In this document: positions 1 through 11,000 of the stretch, piece by piece | Layout of the letters: each line of letters opens with the position of its first letter | Numbering within the stretch: the stretch's first letter is position 1 | Assembly: GCA_037043015.1 (NCBI GenBank) | Contig: CM073327.1 | Coordinates: 18,520,727-18,584,726, forward strand | Direction: 5' to 3' | Length of the DNA: 64,000 bases | Origin: Bryum argenteum | Taxonomy: Eukaryota; Streptophyta; Bryopsida; Bryales; Bryaceae | Notes under the pieces: generated by a model | What the model was told of the DNA's origin: nothing | Database searches by the model: none | What the model saw: only the letters and a program-made list of their open reading frames with translations | Translations under genes and position numbers: made by a program

Positions 1-1000
1 CATCTTCGACCGGTGGGGCATATGATCAGCAGCATTGTCAATGAATGTCTTGAGAGTAGCAACAGCTTGCTTCACGTGCAATCGAGGTTTCTTCTGACCA
101 ACATTCCCATGGTGCCGAGCACGTAGTCCAGCTGCAGCTTCTGCCTTCCGCCTGTAAAATGTGGAAATCGGAACTCCACTAATATGTTGCCATGCACGCG
201 CGCAAACATCAATGCCTTGATGGTAACCATCATCTTGCCGTCCGGTGCCTGATGAAAACGATTATGAACATCGATCTTGAAATGTGATTTAAATTTAAAA
301 CCCGACGCCTCGTACATCTGCTTTCGGAGAGCCATAATTTTCTCACGAGGGAAAGGTTGGCAACAGTTCTTGCTGCAGCAAATCTTGCTTGCAACCAAGT
401 TGACTGAATCTAACGTCAAGAGTTCCTCCTCCCTCTTGGTCCTCACAACCCGTTGGTTCCGTTCTCCCAAATCATACGGTCGCACCCCCTTCTTCTTTGG
501 ATGATCGCGGGCATAAACAGCGACGTTAAACTGATCAACTCGTAAATGATCAAGTAGTGACCAACCCTCATGCATAGCATGGCTGAGCTTCCAGTTCCTA
601 GTTCCATAAATGGTCTCAGCAGGTATGAACTCGAAATTCAAACACTTCACGATCTGCACAACTACTTGATCTTCACATAAGGGCTCGTCATTATTCTCAA
701 GCATTCTTTCAGCGTCCAGAGTCTGACAAATGCCTTCACCCACAACGTCGCCACCATCGTTGAGAAGTGTCACAAATTTCGTAACCCATTTACTTCTGGG
801 TAGTCCGGGGCAATCTTTTAAATGGTCCGGAAGAACAAGCTCAAGAGGACCATCCAAGTCCTACAAGACCACAAACATAGACGAATTAGTACGAATGGAT
901 AAACTCAGAACAAGGATGTATTATGCAAAATAAGTAAGTCCAGTACCTCCGAAAAAAGACGCCGCAAATCATCCTCGCCATCGGACTCACTCAATTCCAT
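1..1000 (-). CDS. Hypothetical protein, 5' part of a gene running off the left edge (one frameshift)
   Basis: ATG at 1000 opens an 18-codon exon (947-1000, ending ...RRLFSE). A GT-AG intron of 86 nt (861-946) follows, then a long exon from 860 to the window edge; the splice keeps frame (SE|DLDGPLEL). The exon holds a cysteine cluster (ICCSKNCCQPFPREKI) followed by a basic helix-like stretch (KIDVHNRFHQ). At about 250 the open frame changes. The initial frame stops at 72-74, but another frame is open from about 250 to base 1 and reads like a natural continuation (VCARAWQHISGVPIS, then HHGNVGQKKPRLHV). I therefore infer a single-base frameshift. The layout, a zinc-binding cluster before a helix-turn-helix-like 'GVPxSTFYRR' segment, recalls N-termini of DDE-type transposase-related plant proteins, but the catalytic part would lie outside the window, so this is a guess. 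Alternatives are an uncharacterised lineage-specific family or a domesticated transposase. Confidence 0.55.
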
Positions 1001-1006
1001 GATAAC

Positions 1007-2076
1007 CTGAATGCCAGCAATAAATAAACAATCATGAGAAACCACTGGTAGCTAAATCTATGTGCAGTCAGAAATGCTTACTACCATTATGAATATATGA
1101 CCATTAAGCTAGACTCGAGCTGAATGGACTTCAAGATCAGAAGTCACCACTCAGTCACGATGCAAGTGTATACTGTCGACCGTTTAGCTCGAATCGAGCT
1201 AAATGGTCATCACGCGTTAACGCCTTCGAGGTAAGCGTGATGAACAGTTTTCTGAATGAACATTTAGCTCGACTCGAGCTAAATGGTCTTCGAGATAATT
1301 GTTCACCATTCACCGCGAAGCAGTCAAACCAGGATGACCATTTAGCACGGCTCGAGCTAAATGTTCTTGACGATCTAAATACATTTTGTTTACCCCGAAG
1401 CATGTCGAAGAGGAAGACCATTTAGCTCGAGTCGAGCTAAATAGTCATCCAGATCAACCAGCGGTAGCGTGATGAACGATTATCTAAATGACTATTTAGC
1501 TCGACTCGAGCTAAATGGTCTTCAAGATAATCGCTCAACGCCACCACGACGATTAAAACCGGATGACCATTTAGCTCGAGTCGAGCTAAATGGGCATACC
1601 ACTCGATGTAGGTTAAGCCCATTTAGCTCGAGTCGAGCTAAATGGGCTTGCACTGAAGTTAAGCGTACGCCCATTTAGCTCGACTCGAGCTAAATGGGCT
1701 TGAATCGCTACGATACAATGCAAGCCCATTTAGCTCGACTCGAGCTAAATGGGCGATCGCCCTCATGTGAGATCAAGCCCATTTAGCTCGACTCGAGCTA
1801 AATGGTCTTCGAGTGAGTCCTTCATTACAGGACTTGAGAGCATATCATGCATATGTTATATGAAATCGCCTCGATATTCGTGCGACAAAAAATACTATAA
1901 ATCGTTCTTGGGAACTGTGCAGAAGTAAAACAGTATCTTTGCCTCGATTTCCGTGCACAACTAAACCGACGATATCCACATTGTTATCAGGAATGCACCA
2001 CGATGAACGCAAGATATGACCAATTAACAACAATCTTTTCTTATACATTGACATTGAGGATTTAGATCGAACTTAC
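1007..2076 (-). other. 5' UTR intron of the minus-strand gene, carrying palindrome array 1
   Basis: Read on the minus strand, a strong donor (GAGG|GTAAGTTCG) sits at 2076 and an acceptor (GGCATTCAG|GTTATC) at 1007, six bases before the ATG. The 1070-nt intron contains the eleven-unit palindrome array. The intron is inferred from splice signals and from the matching layout in the divergent gene; no transcript data are available. Bases 1803-2076 hold nothing else that I recognise. Confidence 0.55.
1101..1802. repeat. Palindrome array 1 (11 units)
   Basis: Eleven copies of a 21-bp palindrome (arm TTTAGCTCGA, centre G or C, arm TCGAGCTAAA) start at 1104, 1183, 1263, 1341, 1421, 1495, 1570, 1622, 1674, 1729 and 1782. 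The start-to-start distances are 79, 80, 78, 80, 74 and 75, then 52, 52, 55 and 53. The first and fourth units are degenerate. Flanks extend the dyad (CCAT...ATGG or GCCCAT...ATGGGC). Spacers are unlike in sequence but rich in inverted repeats: ATCACGC...GCGTGAT at 1204-1262, TAGTCAT...ATGACTA at 1442-1494 and GGGCGATCGCCC at 1751-1762. Spacers after units 2 and 3 resemble those after units 5 and 6, giving a higher-order period near 232 bp. Confidence 0.9.
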
Positions 2077-2480
2077 CCTCACGCCGTGCTTGACAGCTGC
2101 GGTATTTCAACGAAGGCCTCGGGCATCCTCAAAAGCACCACGCGCATCAACTCCAGAGCTTCTGAGAGTCTTAAACCCTAAACAAGATTTGCAAAACCGG
2201 AAGCACTAATGGTAATAGGTAGTTTAGGCTAAACGTAGTGTACAGAGACGAAGTGCAAAGATGCGAAGGTGCGGAGGTGAGGCGAAGGGCAACAGGAGCG
2301 ACGCCGCAGAGGAGCGGAAAGAGCACAGGAGCGGAGCCGGAGAGGAGCGGAAAGAGCACAGGAGCGCAGCAGGAGCGAAGGAGCGGAAAGAGCAAAGGAG
2401 CGGAAAGAGCACAGGAGCGAAGCAAGAGAGGAGCCGAAAGCGCATAGTGCGCCAATGAGGAGAGAGCTAGAGCAAGCGGG
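2077..2480 (-). other. Probable 5' UTR exon of the minus-strand gene
   Basis: On the minus strand this is pyrimidine-rich, with about five imperfect copies of a roughly 20-bp repeat built on GAGCGGAAAGAGCACAGGA (plus-strand sense, about 2305-2425). It ends at the strong splice donor at 2076. Short open frames here are compositional and look non-coding. The divergent gene also has a pyrimidine-rich leader before its first donor. Confidence 0.45.
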
Positions 2481-2490
2481 AAGAGAAATG

Positions 2491-2533
2491 GCGCCAAACA
2501 AGATCACGAACTCAAAATAGAAAGGGCGCCAAA
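2491..2533 (-). promoter_or_regulatory. Paired E2F-type sites (TTTGGCGC)
   Basis: Two perfect matches to the E2F consensus TTTSSCGC lie on the minus strand at 2491-2498 and 2526-2533, 35 bp apart, just upstream of the presumed leader exon. An AACGG core follows at about 2543. In plants such sites mark S-phase genes; their use here is inferred from position. Confidence 0.45.
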
Positions 2534-2539
2534 TACGGC

Positions 2540-5500
2540 CAGTAACGGTATAGAGTAAAAGCGACGTGGATGGGAACTTGGGGGGAAACGGGGAACTTCA
2601 CAAGGAACGGGGAACTTCGCAAGGAACGAGGACATCTTCGGAAATTTGGGAGGAACGAGGACATCTTAGGCCAGTAAAATCATTTGAAGTTAAGTCGCAC
2701 AGAAATTTGTAATACTTCTAAAAATAGAAATTACATAATTGTAATAATAAAAACCGGATTCGGGAGGACAATGGATAACCCAAACTCAAATGAACAAAAT
2801 AATCTCATATCGAGCACTAGAATGTTAAACTCTTAATGCGCCGAATGTCAAAAACGACATTTTGAATAGAAAGCATAACTTTGAATAGCCATATCTTCTT
2901 CGTCCGAGGTCCGTTTTGAATGATATCACTTAGGTTTTGCTCCAAATCAAGTCTAGTTTCTATTCTAAACTTTGCAAAAAAGTATGAAATAATGAAATGC
3001 ACTTAAGTGAAAACAACTCTTTTATTTTATTGGAACTCCAAGCATGGAGCATGTATTATGATTGCAAGCCAATTACGTGAAATTAAAAAGAGTTTTTCAT
3101 GATTCGCTTTTTCATAATCATGATCTTAAGGTGATTCTTTACAACTTTATAGTCTTTAAGCCTAGCGTTTATGCTTAATTGATTAAAATCGATAGGTGTT
3201 GTGAAGTATAATTGTAAGATTTGTATTTACTAAATTACATGTAATATTAAAAGATAAATACTTTACACGTTGAAACAGTTATAGTAAATATTATATTCAA
3301 ATTATTTAAATGTGATTCTATAAGATTAGTTTCTAGTCAATTAGGTGTGGTGTATCACGTATGATATTCAATTAAGTTGAATGTGATATTCTACAAATGG
3401 CCATTATAAACATAATATTCAAGATATTTATGTGATATAATATCATCTAAATATTTAGACAGGGAATAAGTTGAGAAATCATAAGTTTATTACGTATTTC
3501 TTAAACTGTGTTATTTCCAATAAGATATTTTAAGTATATTACTTAAAGTATATTACTTAAAGTATAATACTTAAAGTATACTATATTTAAAGTATTATAT
3601 TATTGATTTAAAATTCAGTGTTGTTAAAATTGAGTGACTATATGTTTTTTGGAAGTTTAGTATTCTATGTGTGATATTCAAACATAATAATATTCTGTTT
3701 TACTTCAATTCTTATGCTAGGATGTTTTATATATTACACTATTCTAAAGTTATTTTCAAAATTTTATAATGTATCCGCATTTACGCTTTTTTTTATAAGC
3801 TGATAAGTAACTTCTATGTTTACTTTTCAATCCTCACTCTATAAGTTCAAAAATGATCAACCTTTAAACCTAAACATTTAACTCAATAACCAAAACCTTA
3901 ATTCCTAAAATCGTTAGCCTAAATTCTATACTCTAATAGAGAACTCTCGCAACGCATTCAATCTCGTGGCGCACTTCCACTTTCCCCGGGCACATGTCTT
4001 TTCGCTATTCCGCCGTTGTTTTCTGCTGCTACTCCTCGCTCATGCTACTTTAGCTAATCCTCGCGCTCATTGAATCAATCTGATAATTGCTATTGTAAAA
4101 TGGTTGCAAATGGCACATTCATTTTTAGGAGATTTGTATATTAAGCTATGAGAATCAAATGTGTTGGTTCTGCATTAAATTTAAAATTTCGTTATTTGTT
4201 TACATGTGCCATGTTTACCCTAGCACAATATTTATGTGAAATCGTCATACCTTTTTTATTTAAATATTCTTTACTTAAGTAATAATTTTTGATTAAAGAT
4301 TAAGGAGTTGAGATTAATTTCTGTTTAATATACTAATATGTTTTGTTCAACCATATTGTACTATATGAAAATATATTTCTTATTATAATAAGGTATATTC
4401 AGTATTATTGAATATGCTATTATACACTATATTACTACATTAATTTATATTTAAATAAAAGTTATTATATCAATAGACTAATCTACTGTATTTTTAAATT
4501 TTTAATAATATAAAATGTCTATCAGTGCTAATAGTTGAATGTGAATATTAATAATGTTTTCTTCCAATAGGATATTTCCCTACTAAACGAGGATATGTAG
4601 ATTAATAATCATGGGCATTCGTCATACATAAATTAAATGCAATTTTAATTATGCGTATATACTTTATTTTATTCCGTGCTAACAGTATGCTTATTGCCTA
4701 CAAATGTACTTAATGTAGGTCAAATCATTTAACGTTTTACTAATGAAAATTAATTATTTAGAACCAAAAATATCTTTTTTGTGATCTTGTATCTTACTAT
4801 CTTAAGAAACTAAGGTTTGCCTATGCAAGAACAAATAAAAAGTTATTTTCCAACACTGAACATTATACCTTCATGATTTATAAGGAAGCTGAATTGGAAA
4901 TCTTTCATAATTAGTTACTTTTAGGAAGTTACTTTTAGAATGCAATTGGGAAATTAAACACTTTTATCTTTACTTAAGAAAGAATACTTACGTATAGGAT
5001 ATGGACTATGCATATCAGAATTTCAATCAAAATGAGACTCATTCCGTTAAAATGAGATTGACCCTATAAGAAGCTTGCTGCAGAAGACATTTAAGAATGA
5101 CGGCGCTGCTCACATCACAGTAGTGGTGCATTCTTCAGTTATTTCCTTCTCGCAGTCAGAATTGGTTGCGCTACTTTGACACAAACATATTGATCCAATA
5201 GAGGAAGCAATTGCGCAGGGGAAACAAGTTAAGCAATGAAGTTATAAAAACCATCTTACACTCTCTATTTGCCACTATATTAAATGTTTTTACTTACTTC
5301 AATCGTCATTTTCTTTCTACACATAGTTTTTCCAAGCATATAATATTTTTAACTCGATCACTACAAATATAATCTGGTATTTTATTTATTTACATTTCAC
5401 GAATTATTCTATGTTTCTTAACTTTAATTTCCTTTCCTACCAATTAAACATATTTAACTAACATTTTATAAGATAATTACTCTAGGATTTAAAAATATCG

Positions 5501-6480
5501 TTATTCACTTTATTTTGATTACTTACGTATTAATTTAAGCTTTAACAATAGAAATGAACTATTTTAATTCAATGCGTGAAAACAAAAACATATAAAATTA
5601 ACAAAAACAAATAAAATAAATATTTAATTTTAAAGTAAAAAAAAAAAAAAAAAAAAAAAAATATACTTCCATTGCTTCTTGGCAAATCCTAATATTTTGT
5701 CTTTAATTATCATATGACATGAATTATGATTTAAAGTTATAAAACCACTCTCCCTCACTTTTTGCGCATACACTAGCACTCGTCTCGTACTTCAAATTAT
5801 CTTTGGGTTATTGAATCCTCATGAAATTTATAGACATAGTTTCATTTGTCTTATGATATATTTCACACTTTCACCACATTCATATGGTCCTATTAAGCTA
5901 TTGTACGTATTCAAATCACCTTCTTTCCATCATTATCTTATTGACCTGCTTATTCAAATTCTGGAAAGTTCCACTTAAATGATGACACGTAGATACTTTA
6001 TTCCTATGATTTATTTTATGGTACTATAATTTTTATAAGGTTATTATAAGCTAGTCTCAGGACAACATTTTTTTTCCTTTGCATTTTATTTATTTTTTAC
6101 CTTATTATTCAAAGTGCCAATGTGTTAAAACTTTTGTAAGAAACTCATAGCATAGAGATGTGTCTTTCTCACAAATTTCTAAATAACACCATCTAATTTC
6201 TAGGGTCATAATTAGTTAACCTAAAATTTAAAAATATTTTTTCTCATCTTCTATATATTTTCTACATCTTATTCAAAGTTCAGGTCCATAGAGGTAATCT
6301 AAACTAAATCGGGAAAATTAGTTTCGACTTCTTAGAAATTATTTTGGTGATTTCTAAAATTTATAGAGTCGTTATTACCTACTTCACATACAAAAATTCC
6401 TTTGATTCCATTTATTTTTTTGAAATACATCTCCGCCCCAAATAATAAAACTTCTGTTTTTTAAAAAAATAAAAAATAAA
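2540..6480. other. AT-rich spacer between the divergent genes, no gene seen
   Basis: About 4 kb of AT-rich sequence without a convincing open frame. It holds a short tandem block built on ATTACTTAAAGTAT (about 3531-3595) and a run of 25 A at 5637-5661. I see no TE termini, RNA gene or coding signal. Confidence 0.6.
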
Positions 6481-6499
6481 TTTTTTTTTGGAAATTTCC

Positions 6500-6625
6500 A
6501 CCCGGGCAGCCCGGGCAGCTGGGCAGCCAGCAAATCGGCGGCGGGGCAGCCCGGGCAGCCCGGGCAGCCCGGGCAGCCCGGGCAGCCCGGGCAGCCGGGC
6601 AGCCGGGCAGCCAGCTAAACGGCGG
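6500..6625. repeat. 9-bp GC-rich tandem repeat (CCGGGCAGC)
   Basis: About ten copies of CCGGGCAGC, some degenerate, interrupted by a GGCGGCGGGG segment that occurs twice. An open frame through it gives only low-complexity GSPGSPGSP and is not believed coding. It lies just upstream of the pyrimidine-rich leader of the plus-strand gene. Confidence 0.85.
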
Positions 6626-6629
6626 CGGG

Positions 6630-7047
6630 GCAGCCCGCGCAGGCGGGAGCGCCCTGCCGACAGGGTCCCCGCCCCCCCACTTTCGACCCTCTCTCTTCGT
6701 CGCACCGCCGCAGCTCCTCCGAAACCTCTCCGGCGCTCCAAATATTCGCTCTTTTCTCCGCTCTCACTCACTCTCTCTGCTCCGTGCTACGCGCCGCTTC
6801 GCCCTCCTTCGCGCCTCTCCCGCCATCCCTGCTCTTCCGCCTCTGCCGATTTGTGCTACTCGCGCGCAATTTGCTTTTGCCTTCTCCCTTTTTTATGCTC
6901 TTGTTTTAGGTTTTGCTCCTCATCGTGCGAGCTCCTGCGGTCATACTTTCTTGCGCTTGCTCTTCCATCTTCGGCCTTGTTTGAGCTTCCAGCATTTCAA
7001 CATTCTTCTACGAAGTTATTGGGCGTCCTCGTTTCCTGCTTGATCAT
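6630..7047 (+). other. Probable 5' UTR exon of the plus-strand gene
   Basis: Pyrimidine-rich leader (many CTCTCTC and CTTCC runs) ending at a donor (GATCAT|GTAAGTTC) at 7048. The matching acceptor is at 8019-8020, two bases before the ATG at 8023. The transcription start is not determined. Confidence 0.4.
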
Positions 7048-7230
7048 GTAAGTTCTTACCTGAATTTTTAGGTTTTGCATTGAGATTGTCCTTTAGGAGC
7101 TTGTTTTGTACGTTGCGGGCACAATGTTTTCGAATCTCGCTCGAAGTGTAGTGGCTTCACGCAAATTTGTGTTCATTGCTTCAGAATTTGTGTTTTTCTG
7201 CTAGAATGCACTCATTTGAACTTTCAGCTC

Positions 7231-7307
7231 ATTTAGCTCGATGCCCATTTAGCTCGATGCCCATTTAGCTCGATGCCCATTTAGCTCGATGCCACTTTAG
7301 CCCGATT
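7231..7307 (+). repeat. 16-bp direct repeat of the half-palindrome
   Basis: ATTTAGCTCGATGCCC is repeated head to tail from 7231 for nearly five copies, the last degenerate (ACTTTAGCCCGATT). Each copy equals one arm plus its flank, without the opposite arm. It lies 44 bp before the first complete unit of array 2. Confidence 0.9.
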
Positions 7308-7350
7308 AATTCGATTCATTCATATAGTTCTCCATGCCAACCGAAGCCCA

Positions 7351-7898
7351 TTTAGCTCGAATCGAGCTAAATGGTCTCGGGCCTCGTTTCAGGCCAAGCC
7401 CATTTAGCTCGACTCGAGCTAAATGGGCCTGACCCCATACAGGGTCCGAGACCATTTAGCTCGAGTCGAGCTAAATGGGCTTCGACTACAGCCAAGTAGT
7501 GAGCCCATTTAGCTCGACTCGAGCTAAAAGGGCCTGACCCCATACAAGGTCCGAGACCATTTAGCTCGAGTCGAGCTAAATGGGCATGGACTACAGCCAA
7601 GTAGTGAGTCCATTTAGCTCGACTCGAGCTAAATGGGCCTGACCCCATACAGGGTCCGAGACCATTTAGCCCGGGTCGGGCTAAATAGGCAGGAAACCTG
7701 CTACAGGGTAGTATGTCCATTTAGCTCGAGTCGAGCTAAATGAGCTTATTGCTCTGGTACAGGTTTATAGCCCATTTTGCTCGACCCGTCCTAAATGGGA
7801 CCGACATTGTTTGCGGTCCGGGCCATTTAGCTCGAGTCGAGCTAAATGGCCTTCCTGCCATGTAGCAGGTTAACCCAGTTGAGCTCGACTGGGGCTAA
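7351..7898. repeat. Palindrome array 2 (11 units, 52.5-bp pitch)
   Basis: Units start at 7351, 7403, 7455, 7508, 7560, 7613, 7665, 7720, 7775, 7826 and 7878. Spacings are 52, 52, 53, 52, 53, 52, 55, 55, 51 and 52, close to five helical turns. The unit at 7665 has mirrored T-to-C and A-to-G changes that keep the arms paired. Spacers carry their own centred hairpins with a 5-bp stem and 6-nt loop: GGCCT/AGGCC, GACCC/GGGTC, ACTAC/GTAGT and CCTGC/GCAGG. The second and third types alternate, giving a dimeric period near 105 bp. The units at 7775 and 7878 are degenerate. Confidence 0.92.
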
Positions 7899-8022
7899 AT
7901 AATCTTGGCAATAAATCTAAACATGTTTGATGGTTTATCTTGGATCGATCGCCTAGATGATGAGGAAGTGCCACTGCCCCTGTGAATCTTACAGTTTGTT
8001 TCTCATTGTTTGAATGACAGTG

Positions 8023-11000
8023 ATGCCGAGAACCAAACAAACTGCCAGAATCGTTCAGATGGCTACAAATGCCCCTGCCGAGTCTGAAATCAACATGGAA
8101 GTGGAGCAGCAAGAGTCGGCTCCTGAGGTATTAGTCTACTTCAGATCTATGTTCCACCCTATTGTGCCCAGTTAGCTCGAATCGAGCTAATTCGCCCTCT
8201 ATTATTTTGTTATTCACAGGTCACGTATAATATGCAAGCCCTGGAGGGATTCCTTGCACCAGTTGAAATCGAATCACCAGACGATCCGCTTTCTGCTATT
8301 TTTCTGGACGCGCAATGGGGAAAATTGTGGACCCCCAAGAAACATTCCATCAAGTCTTGGTCGATTCGTCCGTTGAACAAGACGCACTTCTTGTTTTATC
8401 AACAGTCAGGATCTCACGGGGCGTTTTTGCCCCTGTGTCTTGATGCCTTCATCGAACTTGTTACCTATGAGGATGAATTTCTCATGATCAAGTTCGAAGC
8501 GGTGGAGGTCGAAGGATTCGTCTTCACCATTGTGTTTCCCCCTAATGAAGTCCGTTTCTCCCACGACTTCATCCGGAGCTTCATGGTCGGGAAGGTCGAT
8601 GCCAATCAACTTCATCACATCGACACGAAATTGCAGCCCAATCAGTCTTCTCCGAAAATCTTCGCCAGGTCCTACATTCCTTACACTGCGCAGATCTGGA
8701 AGGCTCTCTCTGATTTCGAGAATGCAAAGAAGAAAGGCAAGGCTCCAATGAAACGGCCCGGGAATCTCATCAAGGCCGCTCCATCCGGGAATGCTCCGTC
8801 GGGTCTAGGCACTCCAGAGGGAAGTCTAGGCGTTCAGGGTATGAAGCGTCCTAACCCGAATTCTTCCAGCTCTGGATCGAAGAGGAGCAAATCCTCCGGC
8901 AGCACTCTGACGTTCATGAACCCTACCATGAACGTGGTCATCTCGAGAAGGACATCAAGTACGAGGAGGCGACAAAGTCTCCGGAGGACTACTGGGGCAC
9001 ATTGTGAGAGTGTTATGTATTCGGTCGTGACAATCCCCTTGACGTGTCGATCGACCTCCTTGACCCTTCCGAACCAAGGTTCATCGTGCGATCTCTCGAA
9101 CCAAGCCCGGCATCGCGCATTACAAGAACATCTTGATGAATTCTCTTGATGTTTCTTCCAGACAAACCATCATCATAATGCCGAAGATCACAACTGCGCC
9201 TGAGGTTTGGGATTGGGACGTTCTGATCCAATCTTGTCGGTTCCGAATTATCGACGGGCAAAGACCACGTTGAGGTCAAGAAACATTGATTCGGGACAAG
9301 AAGATCGACGAATCGAAGGTCCTCGCCCTTCAGACATGGAAAGCCCACGTTGTGTGGCATTCCAACATCAACAAGATTTTGGACGTGTCGGCCATGGCGA
9401 ACAAGACGAACAATGCTGGGACGTTCATCCCTTCCTGGGCAACGAACATCATGGGCGCTAGAAAGGTCTGGGAAGACTATGGCCGCCCTGAGAAGCTCAA
9501 GAAGCCACATCGACGTGAAACACCGGTTGAATTAGATAACCGGAAGCGTTATGAGGTATGACATTACCTCATCCTTGCATTTCCTGGTTGGCTTTGGTTG
9601 CATTTTCTGTCGACGTGTTTGGGATGTCGTTTTAGCTCGACTCGAGCTAAAACAGCATAGGTTGTTTCTTAATAGTTTGGCTTTCCTGCAGGCATTCGCT
9701 GCTGCTATGGTGAAGAGGTTCATCAAAGATCAACAACAATAACGTGAAGGACAAGATCGTCAGACCGTCCGACCTTCGCAACGAGCTCCTCATCATCACA
9801 TCTCCCGACGACGTCTACGAGTTGTGGAAGAGGTTCATCACTGGCTACAGTCTCGGAGAGCTGATCGACCCCGACACCGAGCTCCCATTTAATCGGGCGA
9901 AAGACTGGGAAACCGCCTCAAAGAAGTTCTCCTTGAACAGGGAGTTCTTCAAGGGGATGGGGCAGTTGGACGCGGAGAACCTCGAGGTGTTGGCACAGCA
10001 CTTGCTGAACGAGACTCCGGATCGAACGTTGCCCTACCCCAAGGTGGCCGTCAGGAAGCCTGCGAAGAAATACTTCCAGTGCATGAGTGCAAAGCAGTGG
10101 GTGGAGAATCGGAAGAGGAAGAACACTGTCGCGAGGGAACTGCACAACCTCAAGCCCTCGCTCGGTTTGTTCGACTCCGAGTGGCACTTCGACGTCGACA
10201 ACTGGAGGAAGTTTAAGGTGGAATACAATCTGACTCGTCAGACTATGTCCATGCTTCTCTCCGTCCCGGGCGACTCGTTCTTCACCATCTACCGCCAGAA
10301 GAAAGCGAAGAATAGGAGTGCCGCAGAGATATCGGAATATGCAGCTGAGTTCTTCAAGAAGTTCCTGGATGTCAAAGGGACGTTTCAACCTCCTGAACCG
10401 ACTGTTTACACGCGGCTCTTTCACTCTTCCGAGTTTAAATTCGGGAGTTGGGACAAGGACTACGTCTGGAACCAATCAAGTAAGTGTGATTTAGGCTTGA
10501 TTGATTTGCGAGCTGTCCCGGGGAGCGGAAGTAGAGTGGACGACACAGAGAGTCCATACTTTCAGGAATTCCTTGATGTGTGGGCAGACACCGTGACCGA
10601 TCCTCACATCAAGAATCCCGAGGTTTGGATGTTCATCACCTCCAACGCCGACCGTGAATCGCCAGGCAATGGTTTACGTCGACAAGAAGTTGAAGGACGG
10701 GTACTCTCGCAAGGCTGCCAACTACATGCCGGCCAGCAACGAGCGTTTTAACGGCATCGCAGAGGGAAAAGCTTCAGAGAAGCACTTGCTCCCCCTCCTC
10801 TTTCTTGTCAAGAAGAGCAGCCATGCTCAGAGTGTGTTGGATTCGATTCCCTCTGTATTCTACGCTCCAGAGTTGCCCCTGTACTCGAAGCCCGGCGCGT
10901 ACAGAGAACACCATCTTAGTCTCAGTGATACCGAGCTCCGATTGGAGTTCTACTGTCGGGTGCTGAAGATGTTCTCATCTCCGGGAGGGAAGTTTCTATC

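Larger units (their letters stand above)
7048..8020 (+). other. 5' UTR intron of the plus-strand gene, carrying palindrome array 2
   Basis: A 973-nt intron inferred from donor GTAAGTTC and acceptor TGAATGACAG. It contains the half-palindrome tandem at 7231-7307 and the eleven-unit array at 7351-7898. Size, position relative to the ATG and content mirror the first intron of the divergent gene. Confidence 0.55.

Noticed and set aside
1155..1678. Open frames rich in LARLELNG and FSSSRAKW on both strands
   Set aside because: These are translations of the palindrome units and their spacers in arbitrary frames; they occur wherever the array occurs.
1101..1802. CRISPR array
   Set aside because: Repeats are regularly spaced, but they are self-palindromic, the spacers repeat among themselves in a higher-order pattern, there are no cas genes, and the context is an intron-bearing eukaryotic gene.
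2171..2507. Leucine/serine/alanine-rich minus-strand ORFs of up to 108 codons
   Set aside because: All come from the pyrimidine-rich leader repeat, overlap in three frames, and lie upstream of a splice donor. No codon preference.
6488..7051. 187-codon ORF with GSPGSPGSP repeats
   Set aside because: Produced by the 9-bp GC repeat and a CT-rich leader. It would end at the splice donor, and the real start codon appears to be at 8023.
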